Shown here: piece after piece, positions 9,045 to 19,225 of the stretch
How positions within the stretch are numbered: the stretch's first letter is position 1
Layout of the letters: the number at the start of each line of letters is the position of its first letter
NCBI RefSeq assembly: GCF_907164555.1
Contig: NZ_CAJQZC010000010.1
Span: 62,001-126,000, forward strand
DNA: 64,000 nucleotides
Reading direction: 5' to 3'
Origin: Paraburkholderia saeva
Lineage (GTDB): Bacteria; Pseudomonadota; Gammaproteobacteria; Burkholderiales; Burkholderiaceae
The notes under the pieces: model-generated
What the model saw: the letters and a program-made list of their open reading frames with translations, nothing else
Databases searched by the model: none
Told to the model about the DNA's origin: nothing
Position numbers and translations under genes: made by a program

Positions 9045-10295
9045 TTGCAACCGATCCGCAACCGCGCAAGCACATCGCCATCGTCTGCATCGGCCGTCGA
9101 CTACGGGCTGTGGGCCTTGACCTTCAGCTACGTCCTGAGCCAGTTCTTCCGCAGCTATATCGCGGTCATTTCGACGCAACTGATCGACAGTTTCCATTTT
9201 TCCCCGCAGATGTTCGGCTGGTTCGCCGGCGCGTTCTTTCTCGTGTTTTCGCTCGCGCAGTTGCCGATCGGTCTTCTGTTCGACCGCTTTGGCGTTCGTC
9301 TGCCGACGGCCACACTCATGGCGGTCGGCACGGTCTCCGCCGTTGTGCTGTCGATCACATCGAATGCGACGCTCGCGATCATCGCGCAGGCCGGCCTGGG
9401 GATTGGCTGCGCGCCAATCTTCATGGGTCTGCTGAACCATGTGTTGCGCACGGGTCACGGCCATCGCAACGTCCGCGCGATCACGACCGCGAGCGCCATC
9501 GGTATGGCGGGCGCGCTGCTCGCGGCGTACCCATTGAGCCGCGCAACGGCCAGCTTCGGCTGGCGTCCCGTGATGGCCGCGGCGGCGTTCGCGATGCTGT
9601 GCGCGACGCTCGCCGTGCTGTACTTCGTACGCAGCGGCGAACGCGTTGCGGCAGCACGCAAAACCGGCAGGACGAAAGAGACGGCGGCGCACGCGAAAGG
9701 TTCGACTCGCTTCTGGACGCTCATGCCGGCGTGTCTCGCACTTTCGGTCGGCAGCACGTTCCGCACGTCATGGGGCGGGCCGTATCTCGCGGACGTGTTC
9801 GGCTTCGACGTGATCGCGCGCGGCAACGCGATGACGATAACGAGCATCGTCGCCATCGCGGCTTCGTTCTGCGTGCCGGTGGCGGTGCGTTACTGGGCGC
9901 CGAAAACGATCTCTTCGGCGTGGCTGGTGGCGGGGCTCGCCGCGGCGCTGCTGCTCGCGCTCAACCCCGGCGGGAGTGCCGTGCTGAGTGTCGCGCTGAT
10001 CTGCGTGCTGTTCTCGGTCGGCTCGATTCATCCGCTCGTGATGTCGCAGGCGCGCGCAATCATTCCGCCGCACCGGCTCGGATTGAGCCTCGGCTTGCTC
10101 AACAGCATGGTGTTTCTCGGCATCGCGCTGACGAGCAACTGCTTCGGCTGGATCACCGCCGATGCGCGCGCAGCAGGGCTGTCGAATCCGGCGCTGTACG
10201 GCCGGCTCTTTCTGTTCACCGCTATCCCGCTGGCGCTCGGCACGGTGATCTATCGCTTCAGCCCGGCCGCGCCCAGACAGCGGGACGACGCATAG
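9045..10295 (+). CDS. MFS transporter
   Basis: This 416-residue protein shows about twelve hydrophobic helices in two halves separated by a basic loop (ARKTGRTKETAAHAKG). The motif-A-like loop GLLFDRFGVRLP lies between helices 2 and 3. It is an inner-membrane secondary transporter; the substrate cannot be read. The likely start is TTG at 9045, since the next in-frame Met is far inside helix 3. It starts 30 bases after the TssJ remnant. It converges with the RND operon on its right. Confidence 0.8.
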   Translation: MQPIRNRASTSPSSASAVDYGLWALTFSYVLSQFFRSYIAVISTQLIDSFHFSPQMFGWFAGAFFLVFSLAQLPIGLLFDRFGVRLPTATLMAVGTVSAVVLSITSNATLAIIAQAGLGIGCAPIFMGLLNHVLRTGHGHRNVRAITTASAIGMAGALLAAYPLSRATASFGWRPVMAAAAFAMLCATLAVLYFVRSGERVAAARKTGRTKETAAHAKGSTRFWTLMPACLALSVGSTFRTSWGGPYLADVFGFDVIARGNAMTITSIVAIAASFCVPVAVRYWAPKTISSAWLVAGLAAALLLALNPGGSAVLSVALICVLFSVGSIHPLVMSQARAIIPPHRLGLSLGLLNSMVFLGIALTSNCFGWITADARAAGLSNPALYGRLFLFTAIPLALGTVIYRFSPAAPRQRDDA

Positions 10296-10324
10296 CGCGG
10301 CGTTCACCCGCGTTCATCGTCAGG

Positions 10325-11827
10325 CTAGTTGCTCTTCGTATCTTTCGATGCCACCAGTACGGGTGCTGTCGCAGTCTGCGCCAGTTCTTCGCTCGACCAG
10401 CCGCCGCCAAGCGCATGCACGAGCTGCACGTTCGCACTCAACTGCCGCGTCTGGATATCGAGCACGCCGCGCTGCGAATCGAGCGCGGCGGTCTGCGCCT
10501 GCACGACGTCGAGATAGCCGACCGCGCCATGACGATAGCGTTCCAGCGCGAGATCGACCGAGCGCTCTGCGGCATCGGCCGCGTCGCGTTGCTGGTCGAG
10601 CGCCGTGCCGAGGTCGGACAGCAGCGACAGGTTGTCCTCGATCTGCTGGAACGCGGACAGGACCACGCCGCGATAGCGCGCGCCGGCTTCGTCGGTGGCG
10701 GCCTTCGCGGCGTCGAGCTGGCCGCGCCTGAAGCCGCCGTCGAACACGTATTGCACGATCTGCGGCCCAAGCGCCCAGAAGAGGTTGGGCGCGGCGATCA
10801 AACCGGCATACGCCGAACTCTGCAACCCGCCCTGCAGGCTCAGCACAATCGAAGGAAAATACGCGGCCCGCGCGACGCCGATCTTCGCGTTCGCTTCGGC
10901 AACGCGCCGCTCGGCGGCGGCAATATCCGGCCTTCGCTGCAGCAGCGTGGACGGCACGCCCGCCGGAATCACCGGCAACGGAATCGCCGCGGTCGCTTGC
11001 GGCAACGTGAACTCCGAAGCCGATGTGCCCACCAGCACGGCGATCGCATGCTCGACGAGCGCACGTTGCGCGAGATTCTGCGACAGCTGCGATTTCGCCG
11101 ACGAGAGCTGCGTGCGCGCCCGCGCCACGTCGAGACCGGAGACGATGCCGCCGCCATGCAGCGTCTGCGTGAGTTGCAGCGCCTTTGCAAATGCGACGAC
11201 CGTTTCGCTCAGCAACTGCGTCTGCTGGTCGAGCCCGCGCAGGCGAATGTAGTTGTCTGCAAGCTGCACCTGCAGGCTCAACTGCACCGAGGCGAGGTCG
11301 GCCTGCGTCGCGAGCGCTTCGTCCTTGCCTGCGACCACCGAATCGCGCACACGTCCCCACAGATCAAGGTCGTAATCGATCTCGCCGCCGAGCGTGACGG
11401 AGTTGTAGTAGTCCGGGCCGCCGGCGCGCAGCGGCCGCGTTGCCGACTGACGATCCCGTTGCGGCACGAAGCTCGCGCTGGCCTTCGGAAACAGCCCGGA
11501 CGACACCTGCTCGACGAACGCCTGCGCCTGCGCGTAGTGCGCGTACGCGGCCTTCAGATCCGTGTTGTTCGCGAGGAGACGCGTTTCGAGATCGTCAAGC
11601 TGCGGATCGCCATAGATCTTCCACCAGCCGTCGCGTGGCAACCGGTCGGCGGGCTGCGCGCTTACCCACGGCCCGAGCGTCCTGTACTGCGCGGCGACGG
11701 GCGTTTGCGGCACCTGATAGTCCGGCGCGAGCGAGCAGCCGGCGAGTGTGGCGAGGGCGGCGGATGCGGCCAGCGCTGCAATCGCGCCCGCGCGCGAGAG
11801 CAGCGGCGAACGTTCGGCCCTAGCCAT
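10325..11827 (-). CDS. RND efflux outer-membrane lipoprotein, NodT family
   Basis: A 500-residue outer-membrane channel. The lipobox LAGC at about residue 31 marks it as a lipoprotein, followed by LAPDYQVPQTP as in OprM/NodT proteins. Two long helical repeats each contain the family pattern, for example LRGLDQQTQLL and ATDEAGARYRG. It completes the tripartite pump encoded upstream. Its start overlaps the adaptor stop by eight bases, which indicates translational coupling. Last gene of the RND operon; convergent with the MFS gene. Confidence 0.9.
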   Translation of the reverse strand: MARAERSPLLSRAGAIAALAASAALATLAGCSLAPDYQVPQTPVAAQYRTLGPWVSAQPADRLPRDGWWKIYGDPQLDDLETRLLANNTDLKAAYAHYAQAQAFVEQVSSGLFPKASASFVPQRDRQSATRPLRAGGPDYYNSVTLGGEIDYDLDLWGRVRDSVVAGKDEALATQADLASVQLSLQVQLADNYIRLRGLDQQTQLLSETVVAFAKALQLTQTLHGGGIVSGLDVARARTQLSSAKSQLSQNLAQRALVEHAIAVLVGTSASEFTLPQATAAIPLPVIPAGVPSTLLQRRPDIAAAERRVAEANAKIGVARAAYFPSIVLSLQGGLQSSAYAGLIAAPNLFWALGPQIVQYVFDGGFRRGQLDAAKAATDEAGARYRGVVLSAFQQIEDNLSLLSDLGTALDQQRDAADAAERSVDLALERYRHGAVGYLDVVQAQTAALDSQRGVLDIQTRQLSANVQLVHALGGGWSSEELAQTATAPVLVASKDTKSN

Positions 11828-13037
11828 GCGACGCCACCTTCGTGTCCGGTGCCGCGTTGCCCGGGGCGGTTTCCGTTCCGCCGTTCGATGCGACGCGCAC
11901 GGTGTCGCCGTCCACGAGGCCGTCGGGCGGCGTGTCGATCACGCGATCCGTCGCGGCGAGGCCCGAACCGATCTCAACCGAATCGCCGAAGTCGCGATTG
12001 ATCGTCACCTTTCTGAACGTGACCCGGTCATTCGCGCCGAGCGTCGCGACCTGCAGTCCGCGATTGTCGAAGACCAGCGCACTCGACGGCACGCGCAGCG
12101 CGTTCGCCGCAACAGGCAGGTCGAATTTCAGGCTGGCGAAGCCGCCCGGCAGCAACCGGCCCTGCTGGTTATCGACCAGAAGCTGCACCAGCGTCGTGCC
12201 CGAATTCGAATTCACCGAGTTCGCGGCCGCCACGACGCGCGCCGTGAAATGCTGTCCAGGATATTCCGGCACGGTGAGCGTCGCGGTCGTGCCGTCGCGC
12301 ACGACAGGCGCGTAGCTCTGCGGCACCTGGACGTAGACGCGCAACTGTTTCACGTCGGAGATGACGAACAGCTCCTGCCCGACGCCGCCGCTGCCCGCGT
12401 TGATCAGCGCGCCGACATCGGTATCGCGCGCGGTCACGACGCCATCGAAAGGCGCGACGATCCGCTCGAAGCCTTTGGTCGCCGTCAGCCGGTCGACGTT
12501 GGCCTGCGCCGCGGCGACGAGTGCCTTTTTCGCGGCGTAATCGCCCGTGCGTTCGTCGACTTCCTGCTGCGCGACCGAGTCCGTGCCGAGCATCGCCTGC
12601 CAGCGCTTCGCGGTCGTGCCGGCCAGCGCGGCGTTCGCCTGCGCGGTGGCAAGGTCCGCCTTCGCCTGGATCAGTTGCTGGTCGAGTTCGGGCGTTTCGA
12701 TCTCCGCGAGCAGTTGGCCCGCCTTGACCGGCGTGCCGATATCGGCATTCCACGACTTCAGATAGCCGCTCACCCGCGCGAAGATCGGCGCGCGCGAATA
12801 CGCTTCGAGCCGCGACGGCAGATCGAGCGAGCCGCCGCTCGCGGCCTGCATCGGCTGGATCAGGTTGACGGTCGGCACGGCCTGATCGTTGGTCCAGGTG
12901 CGCAGGTTGCGGGCGTCGACGGCGCGTAGCGTGATGCCGGCCGCGACCACCACGACCGCGAGCGCGATGCCCACGATGCCGGCCAGCACGAGCCGGCGTC
13001 GGGGCGGCGTTTGAGGGATGACAGGTTCAGACGACAT
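11820..13037 (-). CDS. RND efflux periplasmic adaptor (membrane fusion protein)
   Basis: A 405-residue adaptor with one N-terminal membrane anchor (about residues 15-38), a lipoyl half-motif RAPIFARVSGYLKSWNADIGTPVKAGQLL, an alpha-helical hairpin (about 105-180) and the second half FDGVVTARDTDVGALIN. The beta-barrel and membrane-proximal domains follow. It links the inner-membrane pump to the outer-membrane channel. Its start overlaps the pump stop by eleven bases. The Asp/Thr-rich C-terminus is unremarkable. Confidence 0.92.
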   Translation of the reverse strand: MSSEPVIPQTPPRRRLVLAGIVGIALAVVVVAAGITLRAVDARNLRTWTNDQAVPTVNLIQPMQAASGGSLDLPSRLEAYSRAPIFARVSGYLKSWNADIGTPVKAGQLLAEIETPELDQQLIQAKADLATAQANAALAGTTAKRWQAMLGTDSVAQQEVDERTGDYAAKKALVAAAQANVDRLTATKGFERIVAPFDGVVTARDTDVGALINAGSGGVGQELFVISDVKQLRVYVQVPQSYAPVVRDGTTATLTVPEYPGQHFTARVVAAANSVNSNSGTTLVQLLVDNQQGRLLPGGFASLKFDLPVAANALRVPSSALVFDNRGLQVATLGANDRVTFRKVTINRDFGDSVEIGSGLAATDRVIDTPPDGLVDGDTVRVASNGGTETAPGNAAPDTKVASHG

Positions 13038-16000
13038 GGACAGGACCTCCCGAAACGTGCGCCGGGGTAGCCGCGCGCCCGGGGCGCGCGTGAATGATGT
13101 AGAAAATCACGGGGACGAGAAAGAGCGACGCCGCCGTGGCAAAAACGAGCCCGCCGATCACGGCGCGGCCGAGCGGCGCGTTCTGTTCGCCGCCTTCGCC
13201 CAGCGCGAGCGCCATGGGCGCCATGCCGATGATCATCGAAAGCGCGGTCATCAGCACCGGGCGAAAGCGTGTAAAACCCGCCTCCATCGCGGCCTTGAAC
13301 GGGTCGCCATGCTCGGCGAGCCGCTCGCGGCAGAAGCTCACGACCAGAATCGAGTTCGCGGTCGCCACGCCCATGCACATGATCGCACCGGTCAGCGCGG
13401 GCACGGATAGCGTGGTGTGCGTCGCGAACAGCATCCAGACGATGCCGGCAAGCGCAGCCGGCAGGGCGGTGACGATCACGAACGGATCGGCCCACGACTG
13501 GAAATTCACCACGATCAGCAGATAGATCAGCACGACCGCGCCGAGCAGCCCGAACAGCATGCCGGCGAACGCGCTGTTCATCGTCTGCACCTGACCCAGC
13601 AGCGCGACCGTCGAGCCCTTGGGGAGCGCCTTCGCGTTGTCCTGCACGATCTTCTGGATGTCGGCGGCGACGGCGCCGAGGTCGCGGTCCTGCGTCGTCG
13701 CGAAAATTTCCACCATCGACTGGATGTTGTACTGGCTCACCACGGCGTTACTGCTGGTGCGCTGGAACGTCGCGAGGCCGCCGAGGATCTGCGCGTTGCC
13801 TTGCAGACCCGCCGTGATCGGCAGATTCTGCAGCGCGGCGAGCGAATCGAGGCTGTACTGCGGCGTCTGCATCACGATGGGATACGACACGCCGTTCGCG
13901 TTGTTCAGCCAGTAGGTCGGCGCAACCTGGCTCGAACCCGCGAGGTTCACCACCATGCTGTTGGTCACGTCGCGCTCGGTGATGCCGAGCAGTTGCGCGC
14001 GCGTCCGGTCGACGTTGACATTGAACGTCGGATTGCCCTGCGACTGCTGGATGCGCGCATCGACGACGCCCGGCACGCGGCGAATCTCGCGCAGCACGCG
14101 GTCCGCATACGCAAAGTTGCCCGCAAGGTTGTTGCCGCGAACCTGCAGGTCGACCGGCGCGGGCGAGCCGAAGTTCAGGATCTGGCTGATGATGTCGGCG
14201 GGCGGAAACGAGAACGTCACGCCTGGAAACTCGCGTGGCAACCGTTCGCGCATCATGCGTACGTAGTCGGCCGTCGGACGATGGTCTTCGGTGAGTGCGA
14301 TCTGGATGTCGCCGTCCTGCGAGCCCACCGTGCCGGTGTTGTTGTACGCCGTGTTGATACCGCTGACGGGCAGGCCGATGTTGTCGACTACCGTGCCGAG
14401 TTCCGAGGGCGGAATGATGCGGCGCACAGCGCCTTCGACATCCGCGAAGATCTGCGCGGTTTTTTCGACACGCACGCCGACGGGTGCGCGCACATGCATC
14501 AGGATCTGTCCGGCGTCCACCGAGGGAAAGAAGTTGCGGCCAAGGAACGGCACCAGTGCAAACGACAGCACCACAAAGCCGAGGAAGCAGACGATGAACG
14601 GCCGGCGGTGATTGAGCGCGAGTTCGAGCAGACCACGATAGCCGCTGCGAAACTTTTCGAAACGCGCTTCGAAGTCCTTCTGGAAGCGTCCGAGCGGGCC
14701 GGGGCGCTTCTGCTCGTGATGACCTTCTTCGAGGTTGTGCGGCTTCAGCAGGTATTTCGCCATCGTCGGCACGAGTGTGCGTGACAGGATGAACGACGAG
14801 ATCATCGCGAAGATCACCGCTTCGGCCATCGGCACGAACAGGAAGCGCGCGACACCGTTCAGGAAGAACATCGGCACGAACACGATGCAGATACAGAGGA
14901 GCGACACGAACGCGGGCGTGACGATCTGAGCGGCGCCGTCGAGAATCGCGTCCTCGACCTGTTTGCCGTGTTCGAGGTGCCAGTTGATGTTTTCGATCGT
15001 GACGGTGGCGTCGTCGACGAGAATCCCGACCGCGAGCGCCAGACCGCCCAGTGTCATGATGTTCATCGTCTCGCCGAGCGCCGAGAGCGTGATGATCGAG
15101 CCGAGAATCGCGAGCGGAATCGACGTGGCGATGATGATCGTCGAGCGCCAGCTGCCGAGAAAGAGCAGGATCATCAGGCTTGTCAGCGCGGCGGCGATCA
15201 CGCCTTCGCGCGCCACGCCGCTGATCGCCGCGCGTACGAACAGCGACTGGTCGCCGATCGCGTCGACCTGCAGGTTGTCGGGTAGCGCTGCCTTCGCGTT
15301 GGCCAGGTTCTGCTTGATGCCGGAAATGATGCCGAGCGTCGACGCCGAGCCGTTTTTCAGCACCGACATCAGCACCGACCGGTGGCCGTTCACGTGCACG
15401 ATGTTCGTCTGCGGCGGGCTGCCGTCACGCACATGCGCGATGTCGCGGATATAGATCGTGGTGCCGTTCACGGCTTTCACGGGCAGATCGCCCAGTGCCT
15501 GGATCGCGGTTGGCGCGTTGTTCAGCTGCAGCGTGTATTCGTGATCGCCGATCTTCTCGGTGCCGACCGGCGTGATCAGGTTCTGTCCGGCGAGCGCGTT
15601 CGCGACGTCCTGCGCGGACAGTCCGCGCGCCTGCAGTGCGGCGGGGTCGATGTCGATCTGCACCTGGCGCGTCTTGCCGCCGAACGGATACGGAATCGCC
15701 GCGCCCGCCACGGTGACGAGCGCCGGGCGCAACTGGTTGAGCCCGAGGTCGGCGAGGTTCTGTTCCGTCAGACCTTTGCCCGAAAGTGCGAGCTGGATGA
15801 TCGGCACCGTCGACGCGTTGTAGTTGAGGATCAGCGGCGGCGTTGCACCGGGCGGCAACTGCTTCAGCTGCGTCTGCGCCACGGCGGTGACCTGCGCGTT
15901 CGCGGTACTGATATTGACGTTCGGCTGGAAGAAAATCTTGATGATCCCAAAGCCGTTCAGCGACACCGCTTCGATATGTTCGACATCATTGACGGTGGTC

Positions 16001-16218
16001 GTCACCGAACGTTCGAACTGCGACGTAATCCGTCCGGCCATCTGGTCCGGCGGCAGCCCTGTGTACTGCCACACGACGCTGATCACCGGAATGCGGATGT
16101 CCGGAAAGATGTCGGTTGGCGTCTTCATTGCGGACAGTGGCCCGACGATCAGGATAAAGATCGCCAGGACCACAAAGGTGTATGGCCGCCGCAGGGCAAT
16201 ACGTACCAGGCCGAGCAT
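13027..16218 (-). CDS. RND efflux pump inner-membrane permease
   Basis: A 1063-residue pump of the AcrB/HAE-CzcA superfamily, full length. It opens with a transmembrane helix and the PTDIFPDIRIPVISV segment; helix 4 carries the proton-relay aspartates in GILVDDATVTIEN; the second half repeats the architecture. It expels a drug, solvent or other toxic compound using the proton gradient. It is the first gene of pump, adaptor, channel. A 413-base non-coding region upstream should hold its promoter; no regulator gene is adjacent. Confidence 0.93.
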   Translation of the reverse strand: MLGLVRIALRRPYTFVVLAIFILIVGPLSAMKTPTDIFPDIRIPVISVVWQYTGLPPDQMAGRITSQFERSVTTTVNDVEHIEAVSLNGFGIIKIFFQPNVNISTANAQVTAVAQTQLKQLPPGATPPLILNYNASTVPIIQLALSGKGLTEQNLADLGLNQLRPALVTVAGAAIPYPFGGKTRQVQIDIDPAALQARGLSAQDVANALAGQNLITPVGTEKIGDHEYTLQLNNAPTAIQALGDLPVKAVNGTTIYIRDIAHVRDGSPPQTNIVHVNGHRSVLMSVLKNGSASTLGIISGIKQNLANAKAALPDNLQVDAIGDQSLFVRAAISGVAREGVIAAALTSLMILLFLGSWRSTIIIATSIPLAILGSIITLSALGETMNIMTLGGLALAVGILVDDATVTIENINWHLEHGKQVEDAILDGAAQIVTPAFVSLLCICIVFVPMFFLNGVARFLFVPMAEAVIFAMISSFILSRTLVPTMAKYLLKPHNLEEGHHEQKRPGPLGRFQKDFEARFEKFRSGYRGLLELALNHRRPFIVCFLGFVVLSFALVPFLGRNFFPSVDAGQILMHVRAPVGVRVEKTAQIFADVEGAVRRIIPPSELGTVVDNIGLPVSGINTAYNNTGTVGSQDGDIQIALTEDHRPTADYVRMMRERLPREFPGVTFSFPPADIISQILNFGSPAPVDLQVRGNNLAGNFAYADRVLREIRRVPGVVDARIQQSQGNPTFNVNVDRTRAQLLGITERDVTNSMVVNLAGSSQVAPTYWLNNANGVSYPIVMQTPQYSLDSLAALQNLPITAGLQGNAQILGGLATFQRTSSNAVVSQYNIQSMVEIFATTQDRDLGAVAADIQKIVQDNAKALPKGSTVALLGQVQTMNSAFAGMLFGLLGAVVLIYLLIVVNFQSWADPFVIVTALPAALAGIVWMLFATHTTLSVPALTGAIMCMGVATANSILVVSFCRERLAEHGDPFKAAMEAGFTRFRPVLMTALSMIIGMAPMALALGEGGEQNAPLGRAVIGGLVFATAASLFLVPVIFYIIHARPGRAATPAHVSGGPVHVV

Positions 16219-16455
16219 GAGTATTCCAGAGAGTGGGAGTGGAGCGGGGAGGCGTTCCGTCTGTTGCTTTCTATCGCCTTACGGCCGGTGCATCACCGGA
16301 AGGCGTTATTCATCAGAAGCCATCCATGTAGGTAAACCCTTCGCAATCAATGGCGAAATGTACACAAAGGAAAAAAAATCTGCAGCGCGTGAACCTGTGC
16401 AAACAGGGTGTCTCACGCACCGTATTGATGGCTGCCGGATAGCGAAAAATCATGC

Positions 16456-16479
16456 CGGGCCATATGAATCAATGGCCCG
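16456..16479. promoter_or_regulatory. 8-bp inverted repeat in the RND promoter region
   Basis: CGGGCCAT at 16456-16463 and ATGGCCCG at 16472-16479 form a perfect 8-base inverted repeat with an 8-base spacer, about 240 bases upstream of the pump start. It has the size of a dimeric repressor site, but no regulator is adjacent, so the role is a guess. Confidence 0.35.
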
Positions 16480-16557
16480 AAGAGGAAACCAGCGCGCAGG
16501 CAAACGGCGAACGCAAGGCATGCGTCGCTTAAGACTTTTTTATTACCGATTATTTTT

Positions 16558-16587
16558 GCGGCATCGCCGGGAGTTGGGCGATGCCGC
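16558..16587 (-). terminator. 11-bp stem-loop after the DUF4239-like gene
   Basis: GCGGCATCGCC (16558-16568) pairs perfectly with 16577-16587 across an 8-base loop, 45 bases downstream of the membrane protein stop. On the minus strand the stem is followed by an A-rich rather than T-rich run, so it is not a canonical intrinsic terminator for that gene. It may still stabilise the 3' end. Confidence 0.35.
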
Positions 16588-16631
16588 CAGGCCGCACGAC
16601 GCCCGGACGCGCGATCGACGTGAGATGACGC

Positions 16632-17399
16632 TCAGGGCTTCGGGAGCGATTGCGCGAGGCTGATGAGGTTCTGCGGCGCGACGCGGATGATGCCGTTGCG
16701 CGGGCTGTCGATGTCGGCGATCAGCATGAACGACAGCGAGACGACGAGTGGCATGACGAGCAGAAACCGGGCTTTGGCCGTCCCGGTGCGCGATCCGTAA
16801 CCGACCAGCAGATTGCAGAACACTCCGATTGAGATCAGTAGCGCCCACGCGGCAAACGGCACGCGGTTCCACCAGGCAGCCTGCGTGTACCCCTGGGTGT
16901 TGATCACGTCATTCATGCCGGCAACCGCGAGCGCAGAAAGCGGGTTCGGCTGGGTCGCGGCGCCGCTGCGTACGACCGTCCACATATCCGTCTGAAGCTG
17001 GCTCGTGGTCGCGCCGATCTGCGCGAGCTCTTCTGAATCGCGGGTCCGATAGTACTGAACCCGCTGGTCGAGATACTTCAGCAGGAGGGTGCGGGTTGCC
17101 GCGGCTTCGGAGGCGGGCAGCAGGTCGGCACGCAGGAACTCGGTGCCAATCGCGTTCGCTTCTTCTTCCTCGTAGTTCTTGCGCTGGTCGTAACGACCGA
17201 CCGCCATCGAAAGGCTGAAGCCGATCACGAGCGCAAGCAGCGTGAGCGTCGCCGACTGCACGATGCTGAAGTCCTCGCGAAACAGGTCATCGAGCGGCTT
17301 TTTGCCGCGTAGCACAGTGGCGCCCAACCATGCTGCGAGCGACATGATCACCAACGTGACCAGGAAGAAGATGATTGGGTGAGTGACAAGCAATTCCAT
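16632..17399 (-). CDS. DUF4239-like membrane protein
   Basis: A 255-residue integral membrane protein with two helices at the N-terminus (THPIIFFLVTLVIMSLAAWLG and a second near residues 50-70), a soluble middle with YDQRKNYEEEEANAIGTEFLR, and two or more C-terminal helices. The Tyr/Glu-rich EEEANAIGT element is characteristic of the bestrophin-like DUF4239 family, whose function is not established. The start at 17399 is set by AGGGGA a few bases upstream; the frame is open for 21 more codons. Confidence 0.7.
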   Translation of the reverse strand: MELLVTHPIIFFLVTLVIMSLAAWLGATVLRGKKPLDDLFREDFSIVQSATLTLLALVIGFSLSMAVGRYDQRKNYEEEEANAIGTEFLRADLLPASEAAATRTLLLKYLDQRVQYYRTRDSEELAQIGATTSQLQTDMWTVVRSGAATQPNPLSALAVAGMNDVINTQGYTQAAWWNRVPFAAWALLISIGVFCNLLVGYGSRTGTAKARFLLVMPLVVSLSFMLIADIDSPRNGIIRVAPQNLISLAQSLPKP

Positions 17400-17563
17400 G
17401 TACGGTTTCCCCTGAGCGCTGACCAGTTTTCGCCGGCCGCCGTTCGTGTCTGTTCTGCTCACTGCACGGCAACCGCGCCTGCGCAGTGTACCGGAGGCCT
17501 GTTCCGCCGGAAACGTGGATCGCCCCCTGGATTGACGGCGATGCGGGTGACCCGGGGTGCGGC

Positions 17564-19123
17564 CTACAGCTGCGATTCGATCGGCAATAGCCCGAGGAAC
17601 CAGATGCCGACGCGCTTCATCGCGGAGACGTCGGGTTCATCGAGTTCCTTCACCGTGCCGTCGGCCGCCGTATCGATCCATACGATCCGCTTCTTGCCGT
17701 TCGCGTCGTCGCGCTCTTCGAGCCGCCACGCGATTTCGTTGAGTTTGGGTTCGAGTCCGTCCACCACTTCGGCGGCGATCGCGTCGCACTCGCAGTAGAC
17801 ACCGATTTCCGTGTTGAGCGTGATCGACCGCGGATCGAGATTCATCGAGCCGATGAAGAGGCTCTTCCTGTCGAATACGTAGGTCTTGGCGTGCAGCGAC
17901 GCCTTCGACGATCCCATGATCAGTTTCTTTTTCTCTTTTTCTTTCGGATCCTCGCTGGCGACGGGTTTCAGCTCGTACAGGTGCGCGCCCACGTCCAGCA
18001 GTTCCTTGCGGTAGCGCTGGTATCCGGCGTGGACGGCGGCCACGTCGGTGGCCGCGAGCGAGTTGGTCAGGATCGTCACGCGCACGCCGCGCGAGGTCAG
18101 CGATCGAACGTACTGGACGCCTTTCTTGCCGGGCACGAAGTACGGCGAGACGATCAGCATCTCCTTGTCCGGCGTGATGCTGAGGGCGTGGAACTGCGTC
18201 AGCAGATGGCCTTCGGCATCGTCTGGCGAGTGGCTGATCTTGGCGGGGTCGTCGTAGAGCAGCGTCGCCTTGCCCCATGAATACGTCACGCCGTTTGCCG
18301 CGGCGAGATCGGCCAGACGCTGCCTCGCCCGGATCGCGTACGGCGAATCTTCCCGTGCGGCGACGGAGGCGGCCAGTTTCGCCCGGAAATTCGCGAGCGC
18401 GTCAGGCGCAGCGGGATGGCCCGTCAGCGATTCGATTGGATAGGCCGCTTCTGAATTCCAGAACTGGTCGAACGCCGTGGAAACCTTGTGGACGAGCGGG
18501 CCGAACGTCAGTACATCGAGGTCGCCAAACGACACGTCGTTCGATGCGCCGAAGTATTCGTCGCCGATATTGCGTCCGCCAAGAATCGCCGCCTGGTTGT
18601 CCGCGATGATCGACTTGTTGTGCATGCGCCGGTTTATGCGGCTGAACTCAAGCAGCGAGCCGATTTTCTTGAACGTTCGGCTGGCGACGGGATTGAAGAG
18701 CCTGACCTGCACGTTCGGGTGCGAGGCGATGGCGAGGAGGACTTCGTCGTCCGCGCCGGTGCCGAGGTCGTCCAGCAGCACGCGTACCCGCACGCCACGG
18801 TCGGCCGCCTTGAGGACGGCGTCGGCGAGTGCCTCGCCCGTCTGGTCGTTGTGCCAGATGTAGTACTGCAGGTCGAGCGTGCGATCGGCCTTTTCGGTGA
18901 GCACGACGCGGGCAAGCAGCGCATCGACGCCGGTCGACAGCAGGTGAAACGCGCTTTCGTCCGGATGCGCCTGCGCCTGCGGCACCAGCACGCTGCCGAG
19001 ACGCGTGGTGTTCGTGTCCTCCAGCGCGTGCGTCTCGATGCGGCTCGACTGCGGCGGCAAGCCCGCACAGGCCGTAAGCAGCGCGACAAGCAAAACCACG
19101 AGAGTGGCGCGAAACGTCGTCAT
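17564..19123 (-). CDS. Phospholipase D-family lipoprotein (cardiolipin-synthase-like)
   Basis: A 519-residue protein with a lipoprotein signal (lipobox LTAC near residue 19) and two HKD catalytic motifs: HNKSIIADNQAAILGGRN in the first half and HAKTYVFDRKSLFIGSMN in the second. Enzymes of this family transfer or hydrolyse phosphatidyl groups; the lipoprotein version faces the periplasm, unlike classical cardiolipin synthase ClsA. It lies 100 bases downstream of the adhesin-export block on the same strand but has its own gap, so membership of that operon is uncertain. Confidence 0.88.
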   Translation of the reverse strand: MTTFRATLVVLLVALLTACAGLPPQSSRIETHALEDTNTTRLGSVLVPQAQAHPDESAFHLLSTGVDALLARVVLTEKADRTLDLQYYIWHNDQTGEALADAVLKAADRGVRVRVLLDDLGTGADDEVLLAIASHPNVQVRLFNPVASRTFKKIGSLLEFSRINRRMHNKSIIADNQAAILGGRNIGDEYFGASNDVSFGDLDVLTFGPLVHKVSTAFDQFWNSEAAYPIESLTGHPAAPDALANFRAKLAASVAAREDSPYAIRARQRLADLAAANGVTYSWGKATLLYDDPAKISHSPDDAEGHLLTQFHALSITPDKEMLIVSPYFVPGKKGVQYVRSLTSRGVRVTILTNSLAATDVAAVHAGYQRYRKELLDVGAHLYELKPVASEDPKEKEKKKLIMGSSKASLHAKTYVFDRKSLFIGSMNLDPRSITLNTEIGVYCECDAIAAEVVDGLEPKLNEIAWRLEERDDANGKKRIVWIDTAADGTVKELDEPDVSAMKRVGIWFLGLLPIESQL

Positions 19124-19225
19124 CGTTGCATCCTCACTCGGGCCGGCAGCGTTCGGGCATCGTTGTATTTACCAGTGTTTTACAGCGTGCCGGGGCAAGA
19201 GACAATCCGTGGTGACAGCGAATGC

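Larger units (their letters stand above)
16219..16631. other. Non-coding region upstream of the RND operon
   Basis: This 413-base gap separates the RND pump start from the stop of the membrane protein gene, both on the minus strand. It contains an AT-rich stretch near 16340-16380, a 24-base hairpin-type inverted repeat at 16456-16479, and another at 16558-16587. No plausible gene is visible. It probably carries the RND promoter and a regulator site. Confidence 0.45.

Noticed and set aside
9110..12001. 963-codon plus-strand frame
   Set aside because: Runs across the MFS gene in another frame and antisense to the RND genes; the encoded sequence is Arg-rich and motif-free.
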